Assembly (NCBI RefSeq): GCF_014230055.1
Contig: NZ_JACHVA010000045.1
Span: forward strand, 1-49,207
DNA length: 49,207 nucleotides
Reading direction: 5' to 3'
Source: Puniceicoccus vermicola
Lineage (GTDB): Bacteria; Verrucomicrobiota; Verrucomicrobiia; Opitutales; Puniceicoccaceae
The translations under genes and the position numbers were made by a program. Below, piece by piece: positions 1 to 8,887 of this stretch (position 1 is the first letter of the stretch; the number at the start of each line of letters is the position of its first letter). The notes beneath the pieces were generated by a model that worked only from the letters and a program-made list of their open reading frames with translations, had not been told where the DNA came from and searched no databases.

Positions 1-543
1 GAGCGGGGGCTGCGCCGGATCGACCTGGCGATCTCCGATAAGGCTGCGGGGTTGATCGAGGTCTTACCGGAGTTTTATCCGCAAGCCAAATGGCAACGGT
101 GCGTGTTCCACTTCCACAAAAACATCCTGCACAAAGTGCCCAAACAAAAGCGAGAGGAAGTCATCCCCATGCTCAAGGCAATCCATGCTCAGGAAGACGC
201 TAAGAGCGCCCGCGAAAAAGCCGTTGCCATAGTCGACAAACTCGAAGCCATGAAACTCGGATCGGCGGCCGGGATCCTTTTGAACGGAATCGACGAATCG
301 CTCACCTACTACCAGTTCCCCAGAGAGCATCATCGTAGTATCCGGACGAACAACTTGCTTGAAAGAATCATGAAGGAAATCCGGCGAAGAACCCGAGTCG
401 TCGGAAGCTTCCCGGATGGGAAAAGCGCTCTCATGCTCGCCTGCGCCAGACTCCGCTACATCGCCACCAAATCCTGGTCCGATACCCGCAAATATATGGA
501 TATGACCAAGCTGGAGGAAACCGAACTTCAACAAACTGCCTGA
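1..543 (+). CDS. IS256-family (Mutator-type) transposase, C-terminal part; 5' end outside window
   Basis: The frame is open from base 1 and ends at TGA 541-543, so only the C-terminal ~180 residues are present. The peptide reads through ISDKAAGL and then WQRCVFHFHKN, the conserved block of IS256/Mutator DDE transposases in which a Trp-Gln-Arg-Cys-x-x-His motif follows the second catalytic Asp region. RTNNLLERIMKEIRRRTRVVG, read as RTNNLLER followed by an RRRTRVVG block, is the family's C-terminal region with the third acidic residue (the Glu of LLER). A TTG at 52 could be mistaken for a start, but the homologous sequence clearly continues upstream. The enzyme would catalyse transposition of its own element. 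Whether the copy is full length cannot be judged here. Family assignment is confident; the exact IS name is not. Confidence 0.93.
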   Translation, partial: ERGLRRIDLAISDKAAGLIEVLPEFYPQAKWQRCVFHFHKNILHKVPKQKREEVIPMLKAIHAQEDAKSAREKAVAIVDKLEAMKLGSAAGILLNGIDESLTYYQFPREHHRSIRTNNLLERIMKEIRRRTRVVGSFPDGKSALMLACARLRYIATKSWSDTRKYMDMTKLEETELQQTA

Positions 544-550
544 AAATCGC

Positions 551-568
551 AGCCCCCCATGGGGGGCT
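551..568 (+). terminator. Perfect palindrome just after the IS256 transposase stop
   Basis: AGCCCCCCATGGGGGGCT is a perfect 18-bp palindrome 7 bases after the transposase stop. It would form a very GC-rich hairpin in RNA. It is not followed by a U-run, so it is at best an atypical terminator or a barrier that limits transcription across the IS end. Confidence 0.4.
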
Positions 569-771
569 ATTGACATCAACTTCAACCTAACATCATAAAC
601 CAATCACCAACGCCTGAAGGCACTCAGACCTTTTTGCGAAAGATTTTGGACACTAACCAATTTTTAGAAATTGGGATTAAGTTCCTGATAGTCAGCGGAT
701 TAGGATGCGAGGAATTCCTTCAGGCTCTTCAAGCCTTTCGTAGGCAGATCGAGGATCTATCCAATAATAGT

Positions 772-796
772 GAGAACGTATCGAGGTAACGTTCTC
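772..796. promoter_or_regulatory. 8-bp-arm inverted repeat GAGAACGT / ACGTTCTC
   Basis: GAGAACGT at 772-779 and ACGTTCTC at 789-796 are perfect inverted copies separated by 9 bases. The spacing (17 bp centre to centre) is compatible with a dimeric regulator site or a small hairpin. No obvious gene starts next to it, so function is unknown. Confidence 0.3.
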
Positions 797-1044
797 GAGG
801 TTGCCCCATTTCTCTTCCGTATCGCGAATGGTTAGGGACGAAATCCAAGTGTCGGAACAAGGTCACTGGAAATTCGCGGCCTGGAAGATTCGATCTTTTG
901 CGGATTCTGTGATTTGTGATCATAAGAAAACAGTCCAGTATTCTGTGAACCCTTTGAGTAAGTTGGTTTCTTGGGTCGAGGGATTATTGGATCGCGTTGA
1001 TGTTGCTCGATCCGAGAAGCGTTTTCGTTAGGAAGCGAGGCAGT

Positions 1045-2253
1045 TTATTGGTCTTCCAGCTGACGAACCACTTCTTCAGCAAAGTTTTCAACATCCTCAA
1101 TTTTGACGAGAGGCTCTGCAAAGTGGAAGCCCAAGCAGAGATTTTCATGCACAGTGCTCGCGGCGACGAGGATCCCGAGATGACCGGGGCGCACCGACGC
1201 GCCGAACCATAGTGCTTCCACGCTATCCGGAACTTCGGAGGCAGGGCCCAAATTGGAGAGCGCAATGGGAAAGCCGAACTCCTTTTGCTCTTCGGATCGG
1301 AAAGGATCGATCGCGGAGTCGACCATCGCCGGATTGAATTTCTCGGGGCCGGTAATCGCTGTCGTCATCGCGTGGTCGAGTTGCCTGCCGAGAACCGCCC
1401 CGAGACGGGGAGAGTGAATCGAATCCGAGTCCGGCGCGTAAACTAAGGCATTTCCGATCAAACATCCCATGTTCTCGTCCGCGATAGGAGGTGCCATTCG
1501 TTTGCGTACGCTTACGGGGAGGATGAGCGAGGGAGACGAGGGGAATCCCGGTAATGTCACATTTGCGTTCTGGAGAATGGATTCCATCAGAAGGCTATTC
1601 ACCGTAATGCCCTGACGGTGACTTTTTTCCTGAACGGGTCCGATTGGAGTGCTGCGCAAAATACTTCGGCAGGTCCTCTCGGGCAGTGGTTTGGATTGAG
1701 CGAATTTCCAGCTTACGTTCTGTGAAGGGGTGGGGAGTGGAACGTCATAGGTCTCTTTGCTTTTGGCGACTAGAGATTCGACCGCAGGAAGAAGCGGAAG
1801 CGGATCCCCGGAGGGAGCACCTTCGGCGATTCGGATGATCTCAAGGAGTAAAGACCGAGCGGCTGTTCCATCGGCGATCGCGTGGTGAATCTTAAGATAG
1901 AGGTGCGGAGTGCTACCTCGCTTCGTCCCGATTTGCCATAACAGGGGTCCAACGGGCAGGGAGGAGTTAATCAGAGTCTCAAATCCAGTCAGGGGCTCTT
2001 CGGTAATGTCAGCGATAGCCGGTGTAGGGAATTCGCTGCATTCGACAAACTGGAGCCCGTTCGGGCTGGGGTCGATCCGGCACCGAAGCAGCGGATGGCG
2101 AGCCTGAACCGCTAAAATTGCCTGCTCAAGAGTCGCAATGGGAATTGCTTTTTGTAGTCGTGCGACGACGACCGTGACGAGGCCGGCCCCCAGGTCGGTG
2201 TAGAAATGGTGGAGAAAAGTCTCTGCGAATCCGAGTTTACGAAACCGAGGCAT
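1045..2253 (-). CDS. Condensation-domain (PapA5/alcohol acyltransferase-like) acyltransferase
   Basis: This 402-residue protein carries the catalytic motif HHxxxDG as HHAIADG at residues 123-129. That motif is the hallmark of the condensation-domain/chloramphenicol-acetyltransferase superfamily that includes NRPS C domains, PapA5-type ester-forming acyltransferases and WS/DGAT enzymes. Length and single-domain layout fit a free-standing acyltransferase rather than an NRPS module, since no adenylation or carrier domain follows. The reaction would be transfer of an acyl group from CoA or a carrier protein to a hydroxyl or amine; the substrate is unknown. The ATG start lies inside the 3' end of alaS (17-bp overlap, same strand), so the two are probably co-transcribed and translationally coupled. 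No membrane segments or signal peptide are evident. Superfamily call is confident, specific role is not. Confidence 0.78.
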   Translation of the reverse strand: MPRFRKLGFAETFLHHFYTDLGAGLVTVVVARLQKAIPIATLEQAILAVQARHPLLRCRIDPSPNGLQFVECSEFPTPAIADITEEPLTGFETLINSSLPVGPLLWQIGTKRGSTPHLYLKIHHAIADGTAARSLLLEIIRIAEGAPSGDPLPLLPAVESLVAKSKETYDVPLPTPSQNVSWKFAQSKPLPERTCRSILRSTPIGPVQEKSHRQGITVNSLLMESILQNANVTLPGFPSSPSLILPVSVRKRMAPPIADENMGCLIGNALVYAPDSDSIHSPRLGAVLGRQLDHAMTTAITGPEKFNPAMVDSAIDPFRSEEQKEFGFPIALSNLGPASEVPDSVEALWFGASVRPGHLGILVAASTVHENLCLGFHFAEPLVKIEDVENFAEEVVRQLEDQ

Positions 2254-4927
2254 TGCTCAGTGCGCTGCGATAATTCTCCAGAGCTGCGCCAAGTTGGCCG
2301 TCGTTGGCGGCGCCTCCCATGGCCATGTCTGGCTTTCCTCCACCTTTGCCGCCGAGTGCTTCGGCAAGCTTTCGGATTTGTTCCCCAGCCGGGAAGCCTA
2401 CTTCGATGGCTTTCGGGCTGGCCAGTGAAACGATCGAAATTTTCTTTCCCATCTCGGCGCCCAAAACTACGAACCCTTCTCCAAGCTTTCCGAGAGTTTG
2501 GGCTGCGGTTCCCCGAAGTTCGTTTGGATTGGTGGCTTCCGCTTTGGCGATAATCGCTTTGAGACCGGGTCCGATCTCAATGGCGGATTCGAGGGCAGCC
2601 TGCGCCTGCCCCGCGGCTTCTTTCTGTCGCACGCGGGTCAACTCTTTCTCGAGGTCGGATCGCTGCTTCAGCAAAGTGTCGAGTCGCTTTTCGATTTCTT
2701 GTGGCTGGCATCCCAGACGCTTGGCCATATGGTGCAGTTGGTTGAAATTGTCTTCAGCAAGTCGATACGAGGCCTTTCCGCAGACAGCTACAATTCGGCG
2801 CACTCCGGCAGCAATTCCGCTCTCGGAGACGATCTTGAATAGGCCGATCTCTCCGGTGTTGCGGACGTGGGTTCCGCCGCAGAGTTCTTTGGAGAATCCG
2901 CCAATGTCCACGATCCGAACTTCAGATCCGTATTTCTCTCCGAATACAGCAACGACGTCTTCGGGCTTTTCGCGGAATGGCACCTCGTACCAATGGACCG
3001 GCCGATTGAGGAGGATTCCCTCGTTGACCAAACGCTCAATCTCATCGATCTGCTCTTCGGTCAGGGCTTCGTAGTGGTTGAAATCGAATCGTAGTTGATT
3101 CTCAGTCACGAGCGATCCCGCCTGCTGAACATGGTCGCCGAGAAGTTTGCGCAAGGCCCAGTTGAGAATGTGAGTCGCGGAGTGGTGTCTCTGGATGGCG
3201 CGGCGACGATATGCGTCTACCCGAGGCTCGACCGTTTTGCCAACAAGATTGGTAAGTTCAGGGGAGGGATCGGTGACGAGGTGGAGGAACTCGCCGCCGG
3301 GCCCTTTCTGTGTGCGGGCGATTGGAATCTCCGTGCCATTGAAAACGATCGTTCCGGAGTCGCCTACCTGCCCCCCCATTTCGGCGTAGAAGGGACTTTC
3401 GTCGAGGAGAATTGCTTTCGCGCCGTCGGGGGCATCCAGGACGGCGGTAACGGTAGCTTCGGTGCCTTGCAGTTGATCGGCATGGTAACCGCGGAAATGA
3501 GTCGGGTCGATATTGGAGGGAGTTTTGACCGATATGGTTTCTTTGACTTGAGCGGCGCGGCCTTTAGCCCGCTGCTTTTCCATTTCGCGTTCGAATCCTT
3601 CGGTATCGACTTTGATACCGCGTTCGCGGGCGAGGATCTCCGTGAGGTCGAGGGGAAACCCGTACGTGTCATACAGTGTAAAAGCTTCTTCGCCGCTGAT
3701 GACCTCATCTTCGCATTGTTTTTCAAAGAGTTGGAGACCTCGGTCGATCGTTTTCTCGAATGCAGACTCCTCGGATTCAAGAACCTTGCGAATCACCACT
3801 TCCTGTTTCTTTAATTCGGGAAAGGCCTCGGACATTTTCTCGATAAGAACAGGCGCGAGGTTGGCGAAAAATCCGTTGGGTAGATTCAACCGTTTGCCGA
3901 ACATGACCGCGCGTCGGAGGATGCGTCGGAGGACGTAGTTGCGGCCTTCATTTCCCGGTAGGATTCCGTCTGCAATCGAGAAGGAGAGGGTGCGGATATG
4001 GTCGGCGATGACCCGGAATACGCAGTCTTTGATCTCTTCTTTCGTTAGCTTTTCATCGCCCTCGGGCATCGTATAGGTGTACCGGGCGTCGCATTGCGAC
4101 TCAAGGTGACTGAACAGGTCTGTGAACAGATCGCTGTTGTAGTTGCTCGGAGGCTGCGAGAAATCTGTGAAGTTTTTGGTGGTCGCGAGAATTCCCGCCA
4201 CACGTTCAAACCCCATCCCAGTATCGACGTGGCGGGCGGGAAGATCGACAAAACTGCCGTCCGGATTCGCATTGAACTGGATGAAGACAAGATTCCAAAT
4301 CTCGATACACCAGGGTGAATCCTGGTTCACGAGGTCCCCATTGGTATCGCCCTCGGGGGTTAGGTCGATGTGAACTTCGGAGCAGGGGCCGCAGGGACCC
4401 GTGTCGCCCATCATCCAAAAATTGTCTTTCTTATTTCCGGTGAGGACGTGCTTCTTGGGGTCGAGTCCGGCTTTTTCAAAGATACGGGACCAGATGGCGC
4501 TGGCTTCTTCGTCGAAACTGGCTGGGTCTCTGGGGCCAGGTTGATAGACGGTGGCGTAGAGGCGCTCTTTGGGGAATCCCCAGACTGCGGTCAGCAGCTC
4601 CCAGGCATACTCGATGGCTTCTTCCTTGAAGTAGTCCCCAAACGACCAATTCCCGAGCATCTCGAAAAAGGTGTGGTGATAGGTGTCGAAACCAACGTCC
4701 TCCAAGTCATTGTGTTTACCACCAGCGCGAATGCATTTTTGGGTATCCGCCGCACGGTTGAAGGGAGCTTTCTCTTCCTCGAGGAAGTAGGGCACGAACT
4801 GGTTCATCCCCGCGTTGGTGAACAGCAGGTTCGGCGAAGTGGGCATCAACGAGGCCGAAGGCACGATCTCGTGCCCCTTCGAACGGAAATGATCAAGAAA
4901 TGACTGGCGAATCTCGGATGAGAGCAT
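2237..4927 (-). CDS. alaS: Alanine--tRNA ligase
   Basis: This cytoplasmic class II synthetase charges tRNA-Ala with alanine. With the ATG at 4927 it has 896 residues, close to the usual ~875. It starts MLSSEIRQSFLDHFRSKGHE, the canonical N-terminus. The frame extends 7 codons further to a TTG, but that extension is not family-like. The catalytic core comes first and contains FTNAGMNQFVPYF. The editing domain has the zinc-binding HSATH and CGGTH motifs. The C-Ala region, with a coiled coil and a glycine-rich stretch, ends in DGQLGAALENYRSAL. The 3' end overlaps the downstream acyltransferase gene by 17 bp. No T-box-like leader was recognised upstream, where a structured repeat element sits instead at 5093-5363. 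Confidence 0.97.
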   Translation of the reverse strand: MLSSEIRQSFLDHFRSKGHEIVPSASLMPTSPNLLFTNAGMNQFVPYFLEEEKAPFNRAADTQKCIRAGGKHNDLEDVGFDTYHHTFFEMLGNWSFGDYFKEEAIEYAWELLTAVWGFPKERLYATVYQPGPRDPASFDEEASAIWSRIFEKAGLDPKKHVLTGNKKDNFWMMGDTGPCGPCSEVHIDLTPEGDTNGDLVNQDSPWCIEIWNLVFIQFNANPDGSFVDLPARHVDTGMGFERVAGILATTKNFTDFSQPPSNYNSDLFTDLFSHLESQCDARYTYTMPEGDEKLTKEEIKDCVFRVIADHIRTLSFSIADGILPGNEGRNYVLRRILRRAVMFGKRLNLPNGFFANLAPVLIEKMSEAFPELKKQEVVIRKVLESEESAFEKTIDRGLQLFEKQCEDEVISGEEAFTLYDTYGFPLDLTEILARERGIKVDTEGFEREMEKQRAKGRAAQVKETISVKTPSNIDPTHFRGYHADQLQGTEATVTAVLDAPDGAKAILLDESPFYAEMGGQVGDSGTIVFNGTEIPIARTQKGPGGEFLHLVTDPSPELTNLVGKTVEPRVDAYRRRAIQRHHSATHILNWALRKLLGDHVQQAGSLVTENQLRFDFNHYEALTEEQIDEIERLVNEGILLNRPVHWYEVPFREKPEDVVAVFGEKYGSEVRIVDIGGFSKELCGGTHVRNTGEIGLFKIVSESGIAAGVRRIVAVCGKASYRLAEDNFNQLHHMAKRLGCQPQEIEKRLDTLLKQRSDLEKELTRVRQKEAAGQAQAALESAIEIGPGLKAIIAKAEATNPNELRGTAAQTLGKLGEGFVVLGAEMGKKISIVSLASPKAIEVGFPAGEQIRKLAEALGGKGGGKPDMAMGGAANDGQLGAALENYRSALSNASVS

Positions 4928-5092
4928 CCCTTCAATAAGAAGGAACAAATCGGTGGATTCAATCCAGAAGGGGAGGGTGTTTGATCGTTAGGTCTATCCT
5001 GCCGGTTTCAAGGGAGCGCAGTGCTTTAGCTTGCGGGCGGAGTCCCAATAGGATTTCAGAAGCGCGGCCTCCCGGCTTTCGCGGAGCTTCTT

Positions 5093-5363
5093 ATACCGAA
5101 TTTAGTTAGTTTTGACCGTTATGGTGCAGCGCAGAATCGAAGCAGCGCAAGGCGCAGGGATTGGATTCGTATCGAGATACGCTCCGATCCCTGCAACGCC
5201 GCGACCTTCGATTCTGGGCGCATCCCCCTGGGACGGGCGGGAAATGAGCCTGAGCAGCGTTAGCCCAAATGGCACGGGTCGCAGACCCGCCCCCAATTGG
5301 GCCGCCTCGCTCAGACTCATTTCCCATCCCGCCATAACTATCAAAACTTCCTAAATTCGGTAT
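5093..5363. repeat. 271-bp element: 32-bp terminal inverted repeats enclosing two long hairpins
   Basis: The left end (5093-5124) and the inverted right end (5332-5363) match at 28 of 32 positions; both begin ATACCGAATTTAG and finish GTTATGG. Between them lie two further imperfect inverted repeats. Hairpin 1 (about 5129-5221) has outer arms around GCAGAATCGAAG / CTTCGATTCTGGGC and a perfect tip CGTATC-GA-GATACG at 5168-5181. Hairpin 2 (about 5235-5333) has outer arms around GGCGGGAAATGAG / CTCATTTCCC and a tip GGGTC-GCA-GACCC at 5276-5288. The folded form would be a three-way, cloverleaf-like structure. No transposase is encoded and no clear target-site duplication is visible. It lies upstream of alaS and beyond the 3' end of the serine hydrolase gene, so it could be a MITE-like non-autonomous element or a structured RNA/DNA repeat. 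Confidence 0.8.
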
Positions 5364-5409
5364 TACTGCGGGTAAGGAAGCACGACGCTACGCCAGCAGT
5401 CCCCTGCTT

Positions 5410-6957
5410 TTACTTCTCAACCTTGGTAAAGGGAATCGGCGCCCCTTCGGAATGGTCGACCAGCGTCAGGACTTTCCCATCCTCGACCGCAAACGTTACG
5501 TCTACTTTTCCCGTGCGGAGGTCTTCATTCGGATTGGTGTGGCGTCCGATGAAGTCGTTGGAGCCAGCTGCGGTTGGAACCAGCTCCAAGGTCTGTTCGG
5601 GGGTGCGGACGAAGGTGAGCCGATTGCCGGTGACCTCGATCGTAGCGGTGCCGAGCAGATCGCTGTGATATTGGCCAGCATAATTGGCGAGATCCAGAGC
5701 GGGTTGGATGTCCGATGCTGCCAGTTGCTGCCACTCCTCTTCGGCTTCATCTCGTTGGGTGATCTTGTTTTCGTAGCGGGTGAGAGGCTGAGATTCCTGA
5801 TCATCTCCATCGATTCCGGCGACATGGTCGACGATCTGATAGAAGACGGCTGTGCGAAATTCGCAGTCATCGAGGTTCGTCAGCATGGCCACACCCAATC
5901 CCAGTTCGGGAACGAGTCCCACCCAAGCGCTCATTCCGTCGATGTTGCCGTTGTGCCAGACGAGTCGCAGCCCTTTGTAGCTCTCAGTCGTCCAACCGAG
6001 GCAGTACGAATGAAGTTGGAAGGGGGAGTTGCGTACGGCTCCGTCGGGAGAGATCGACCACATCGGAGTTTGGGAGGTATGCAGATAGCGAAGGGTTCCC
6101 TCGGTCAGGAGGGGAACTTCGCTTTGCCCCAAATGGAGCTTCAACCAGGGGACAAGGTTGCTGGCGGTGGACATGATTGAGCCAGCGGGTCCGATGTTCG
6201 TCATGTCGCGGTAGGGCACGGGGATTAGCTGATTGTCGTATCCCAAGAGATGCGGAGAGGCCACATTGTCCATGTCCTCGACCCCAACATTGGTGGGAAG
6301 AGAACGGTCCATGCCCAGAGGCGCGAAAATCTCAGCCTCTAAAAACTCCGCCCAAGTTTGGTCGACCAAGTGAGGGATCATCTCCCCTGCGAGGAGAAAC
6401 ATGGTGTTGCGGTATTGAAACTGGTAGCGAAATCCTTCGCTGATGGGGACATATTGCAGTCGATCGATGATCTCTTCTTTCGTCAGCCCGGAGCCATACC
6501 AGAGTGCTTCCGAGACCGCGCTGAGCCCACTGTGGTTCGAGGGGAGGTCGCTGAGGCGAATCTCTTGGGTGACCCAAGGGTCGGAAAGTTTAAAGTCCGG
6601 ATCAATTTCGTGGATCTTGGTATTCCATTGGACTTCATCTTGGTCGACGAGCATCCCCAGGGCAGTGGCGGTGAAAGCCTTGGATGCTGACCCGATGGCA
6701 AAAACCGTATTTTCGTCGACGGGCTCGGAACCTCCGGCTTCGCGAACTCCATAGCCTTTGACCAAGATCGACTCGCCGTCTTTAACCACAGCGATCGAAA
6801 GACCCGGAAGCTGCCATTCCGACATTCCCGATTCGATGTAGCTGTCAAGATCGGGCGGTAGGGTAGATTCTGCGGCTGAACAAGGCAGGGAGGCAGAGAA
6901 TAATCCGATAAAGGGGAGGGCTATTGAAAAGGAAAGTCGAGCGAGTGAGTAGTTCAT
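5410..6957 (-). CDS. Exported class-C beta-lactamase-like serine hydrolase
   Basis: This 515-residue protein opens with a Sec-type signal peptide (about residues 1-28, ending PCSAA). The beta-lactamase/penicillin-binding-protein fold follows with its catalytic motifs: SASK at 90-93 (nucleophile Ser90, Lys93) and YRN at 182-184 (Tyr182, Asn184). A third box reads HNGNIDG in place of the usual KTG or HxG. The C-terminal ~120 residues form a separate beta-rich domain of the kind often appended to such hydrolases (DUF3471-like). The family includes D-aminopeptidases, esterases and peptidoglycan-related peptidases. It is not evidence of beta-lactam resistance. The protein probably acts in the periplasm. 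It is transcribed alone, divergent from recN; the substrate cannot be deduced. Confidence 0.88.
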   Translation of the reverse strand: MNYSLARLSFSIALPFIGLFSASLPCSAAESTLPPDLDSYIESGMSEWQLPGLSIAVVKDGESILVKGYGVREAGGSEPVDENTVFAIGSASKAFTATALGMLVDQDEVQWNTKIHEIDPDFKLSDPWVTQEIRLSDLPSNHSGLSAVSEALWYGSGLTKEEIIDRLQYVPISEGFRYQFQYRNTMFLLAGEMIPHLVDQTWAEFLEAEIFAPLGMDRSLPTNVGVEDMDNVASPHLLGYDNQLIPVPYRDMTNIGPAGSIMSTASNLVPWLKLHLGQSEVPLLTEGTLRYLHTSQTPMWSISPDGAVRNSPFQLHSYCLGWTTESYKGLRLVWHNGNIDGMSAWVGLVPELGLGVAMLTNLDDCEFRTAVFYQIVDHVAGIDGDDQESQPLTRYENKITQRDEAEEEWQQLAASDIQPALDLANYAGQYHSDLLGTATIEVTGNRLTFVRTPEQTLELVPTAAGSNDFIGRHTNPNEDLRTGKVDVTFAVEDGKVLTLVDHSEGAPIPFTKVEK

Positions 6958-7168
6958 GGCAAACTTCTACCGAAGCGATCTCGGAAGACCAAGTCTACAG
7001 CTCAAAAAAAACGTTTTGCTGTTTCTGGAGCAATGGTTTTAAGTCGATTGGTGCAGGCTTCGAAGTGCTCTCAGCGATTTCGCTGGAACGGGGGCGGTCG
7101 AATCGAGACCGACTGATTTCGCTTTTGAGATTTGCGCATTTTGCCAAGGAGAGCTACCCAAGTCATTC

Positions 7169-8833
7169 ATGTTGCAGTTCCTAAAAGTCGAGAATCTCGC
7201 TCTCATCGATTCGGTGGAAATGGAGTGTCATCCGGGATTTACCGCGGTGACGGGGGAGACCGGTGCCGGGAAGAGCGTGATTATGGGGGCATTATCCCTG
7301 CTCTCAGGGAGGAGGGCCGACCGGTCGATGATTCGCAAGGGAGCGGAGTTTTGCGAAGTTCAGGCGAGTTTGTTTTTTCGGGAGCCTTCCCGGGTCAACG
7401 CGGCAATGCAGGAGGCCGGGCTGCAGCCGATGGAAGACGGCGAGTTGGTTCTTCATCGGAAGATCCAGGCTGCTGGAGGGCAGAGGATTTTGGTGAATGG
7501 CCAGGTTGCCGCCTTGGGGCAACTGGCGGCATTGGGTGATGTCTGGCTGGAATTGCACGGACCGGAGGCTCCTTTGGCCCTCTTTCATCGGGCGGCTCAG
7601 GTGGATCTTCTCGACGCGTTTGCTGGGAATGGGGCTCTGCGCGAAACTTTTTCTGATATTTTCCATCAGTGGTCTCAGCTTAAGGCCAAAATCGAGAGGA
7701 TCGAGAATGAGGGGAGTTTGTCCGAAGATGAACAGACCTACCTTCAATCCCAGATTGAGGAGATCCGTATGCTCAACATTTCTCAGGAATGGTTGGAGAA
7801 GTTGGAAAGCGATTTTCATCGAGTGAGCAATGCCCGTGAGATCGATCAGAGGCTCAGTGGCTTGGAGGATGCGCTGTCTGGGCCGAAAGGGGCGCCGGGT
7901 CGTCTGGCCGATGTCTATCGTTGCGGGAATAAGTTGCGAGAACTGGTACCCGATGAGGTGGGGCCGCATATGGATCGGCTGGATGCGCTGATGGTGGATC
8001 TGAATGATTTGTTCGGTGAGCTGGAAGCGCTGCGCTCGGTTCTCGAGGTCGACGGATACGAGATCGAAGAAGTCGAGAACAACATGAAGTTGTGGATGGG
8101 AGTTCGTCGACGCCATGGTGGGTCTGTCGAGGCGGTTCTCGAAAAATGTGAGGAGATGGAGGAGCGGTTGGCTTCTCAAGGCAACATTGAGGGGACCCTG
8201 GCCAAGCTGGGAAAAGAAGAGAAAGCGTTGCGCGATCAGCTCGAATCGGTTGGAGCGCAATTGACTGAGAAACGAGAGAAGATCTCAGGGCCGTTGGCAA
8301 AGAAGGTTACGGAATTACTCACCCGTTTGGGATTTAAAAAACCGGCCTTCCGCATCGAGGTTGAGCCTGTTTCGACTTGGACGGAGCGAGGAACCTCCTC
8401 GTGCGAGTATCTCTTTTCGGGAACGGCGGGTCAGGCCGCGATGCCTCTGGGCAAGGTGGCTTCCAGTGGAGAAATTGCCCGGGTCACTCTCGCCTTGAAA
8501 ACCGTTCTGGCGGCGGTCGACCATACTGCGGTATTGGTGTTCGACGAGATCGACGCCAACGTGGGGGGTGAGGTCGGTCGGGAGATTGGCCGTGAACTCT
8601 CCCGTCTTGCGGAAGATAATCAGGTCTTCACCATTACTCACCTTCCGCAGGTTGCCGCCATGGCGAGTAGTCACTTCGTGGTGACGAAAGACCAATCTGA
8701 CGACAGCGCTGCGGTTTCGCTGCGTCCACTCAGTGAGGATCGGGGGGAGCGCATCGACGAGATCGCTCGTATGCTCGGAGACCGGAAGTCAAAGACCGCA
8801 CGCTCGCACGCCGAGGAGTTGTTGGGCTCGTAG
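7169..8833 (+). CDS. recN: DNA repair protein RecN
   Basis: RecN is an SMC-like ATPase that helps join and hold broken DNA ends during recombinational double-strand break repair. The 554-residue protein has the Walker A motif GETGAGKS at residues 29-36 next to the conserved N-terminus (ENLALIDSVEMEC). A long central coiled-coil region follows at roughly 150-380. Near the C-terminus are the ABC signature ASSGEIARVTLALK, Walker B LVFDEIDANVGGEVG and the His switch TITHLPQVAAMA. Length and order are normal. The gene is single and divergent from the serine hydrolase gene across a 211-bp gap in which I could not recognise an SOS operator. Confidence 0.96.
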   Translation: MLQFLKVENLALIDSVEMECHPGFTAVTGETGAGKSVIMGALSLLSGRRADRSMIRKGAEFCEVQASLFFREPSRVNAAMQEAGLQPMEDGELVLHRKIQAAGGQRILVNGQVAALGQLAALGDVWLELHGPEAPLALFHRAAQVDLLDAFAGNGALRETFSDIFHQWSQLKAKIERIENEGSLSEDEQTYLQSQIEEIRMLNISQEWLEKLESDFHRVSNAREIDQRLSGLEDALSGPKGAPGRLADVYRCGNKLRELVPDEVGPHMDRLDALMVDLNDLFGELEALRSVLEVDGYEIEEVENNMKLWMGVRRRHGGSVEAVLEKCEEMEERLASQGNIEGTLAKLGKEEKALRDQLESVGAQLTEKREKISGPLAKKVTELLTRLGFKKPAFRIEVEPVSTWTERGTSSCEYLFSGTAGQAAMPLGKVASSGEIARVTLALKTVLAAVDHTAVLVFDEIDANVGGEVGREIGRELSRLAEDNQVFTITHLPQVAAMASSHFVVTKDQSDDSAAVSLRPLSEDRGERIDEIARMLGDRKSKTARSHAEELLGS

Positions 8834-8887
8834 TCGAAACCGAGCGACCGCTGAAAGCAGGGCTCACCTCAATCGCGCAACGGTTTC

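Larger units (their letters stand above)
544..1044. other. Non-coding stretch between the IS256 transposase and the acyltransferase gene
   Basis: No convincing gene is seen in these ~500 bases. They include the presumed right end of the IS256 element, probably somewhere between 620 and 657, where the text reads TTTTGGACACTAACC. The matching left inverted repeat is off the window, so the exact end cannot be fixed. A small perfect hairpin (7-bp arms CCAATTT/AAATTGG, 4-base loop) sits at 657-674. A second inverted repeat lies at 772-796. Short open frames here have no recognisable content. Confidence 0.6.

Noticed and set aside
801-1031. 76-codon open frame between the IS256 gene and the acyltransferase gene
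   Set aside because: No ribosome-binding site, no recognisable motif, and it lies in a region of IS-flank sequence.
3095-3814. Plus-strand open frames opposite alaS
   Set aside because: alaS is continuous and motif-complete through this region; the antisense frames have no family features.
5102-5354. Overlapping open frames on both strands, about 80 codons each
   Set aside because: The region is an inverted-repeat element, so both strands read alike. The peptides have no recognisable content.
5410-6957. Serine hydrolase as a beta-lactam resistance gene
   Set aside because: The SxxK and YxN motifs only show the fold. The third box is not KTG and a C-terminal extra domain is present, so a peptidase or esterase is more likely.
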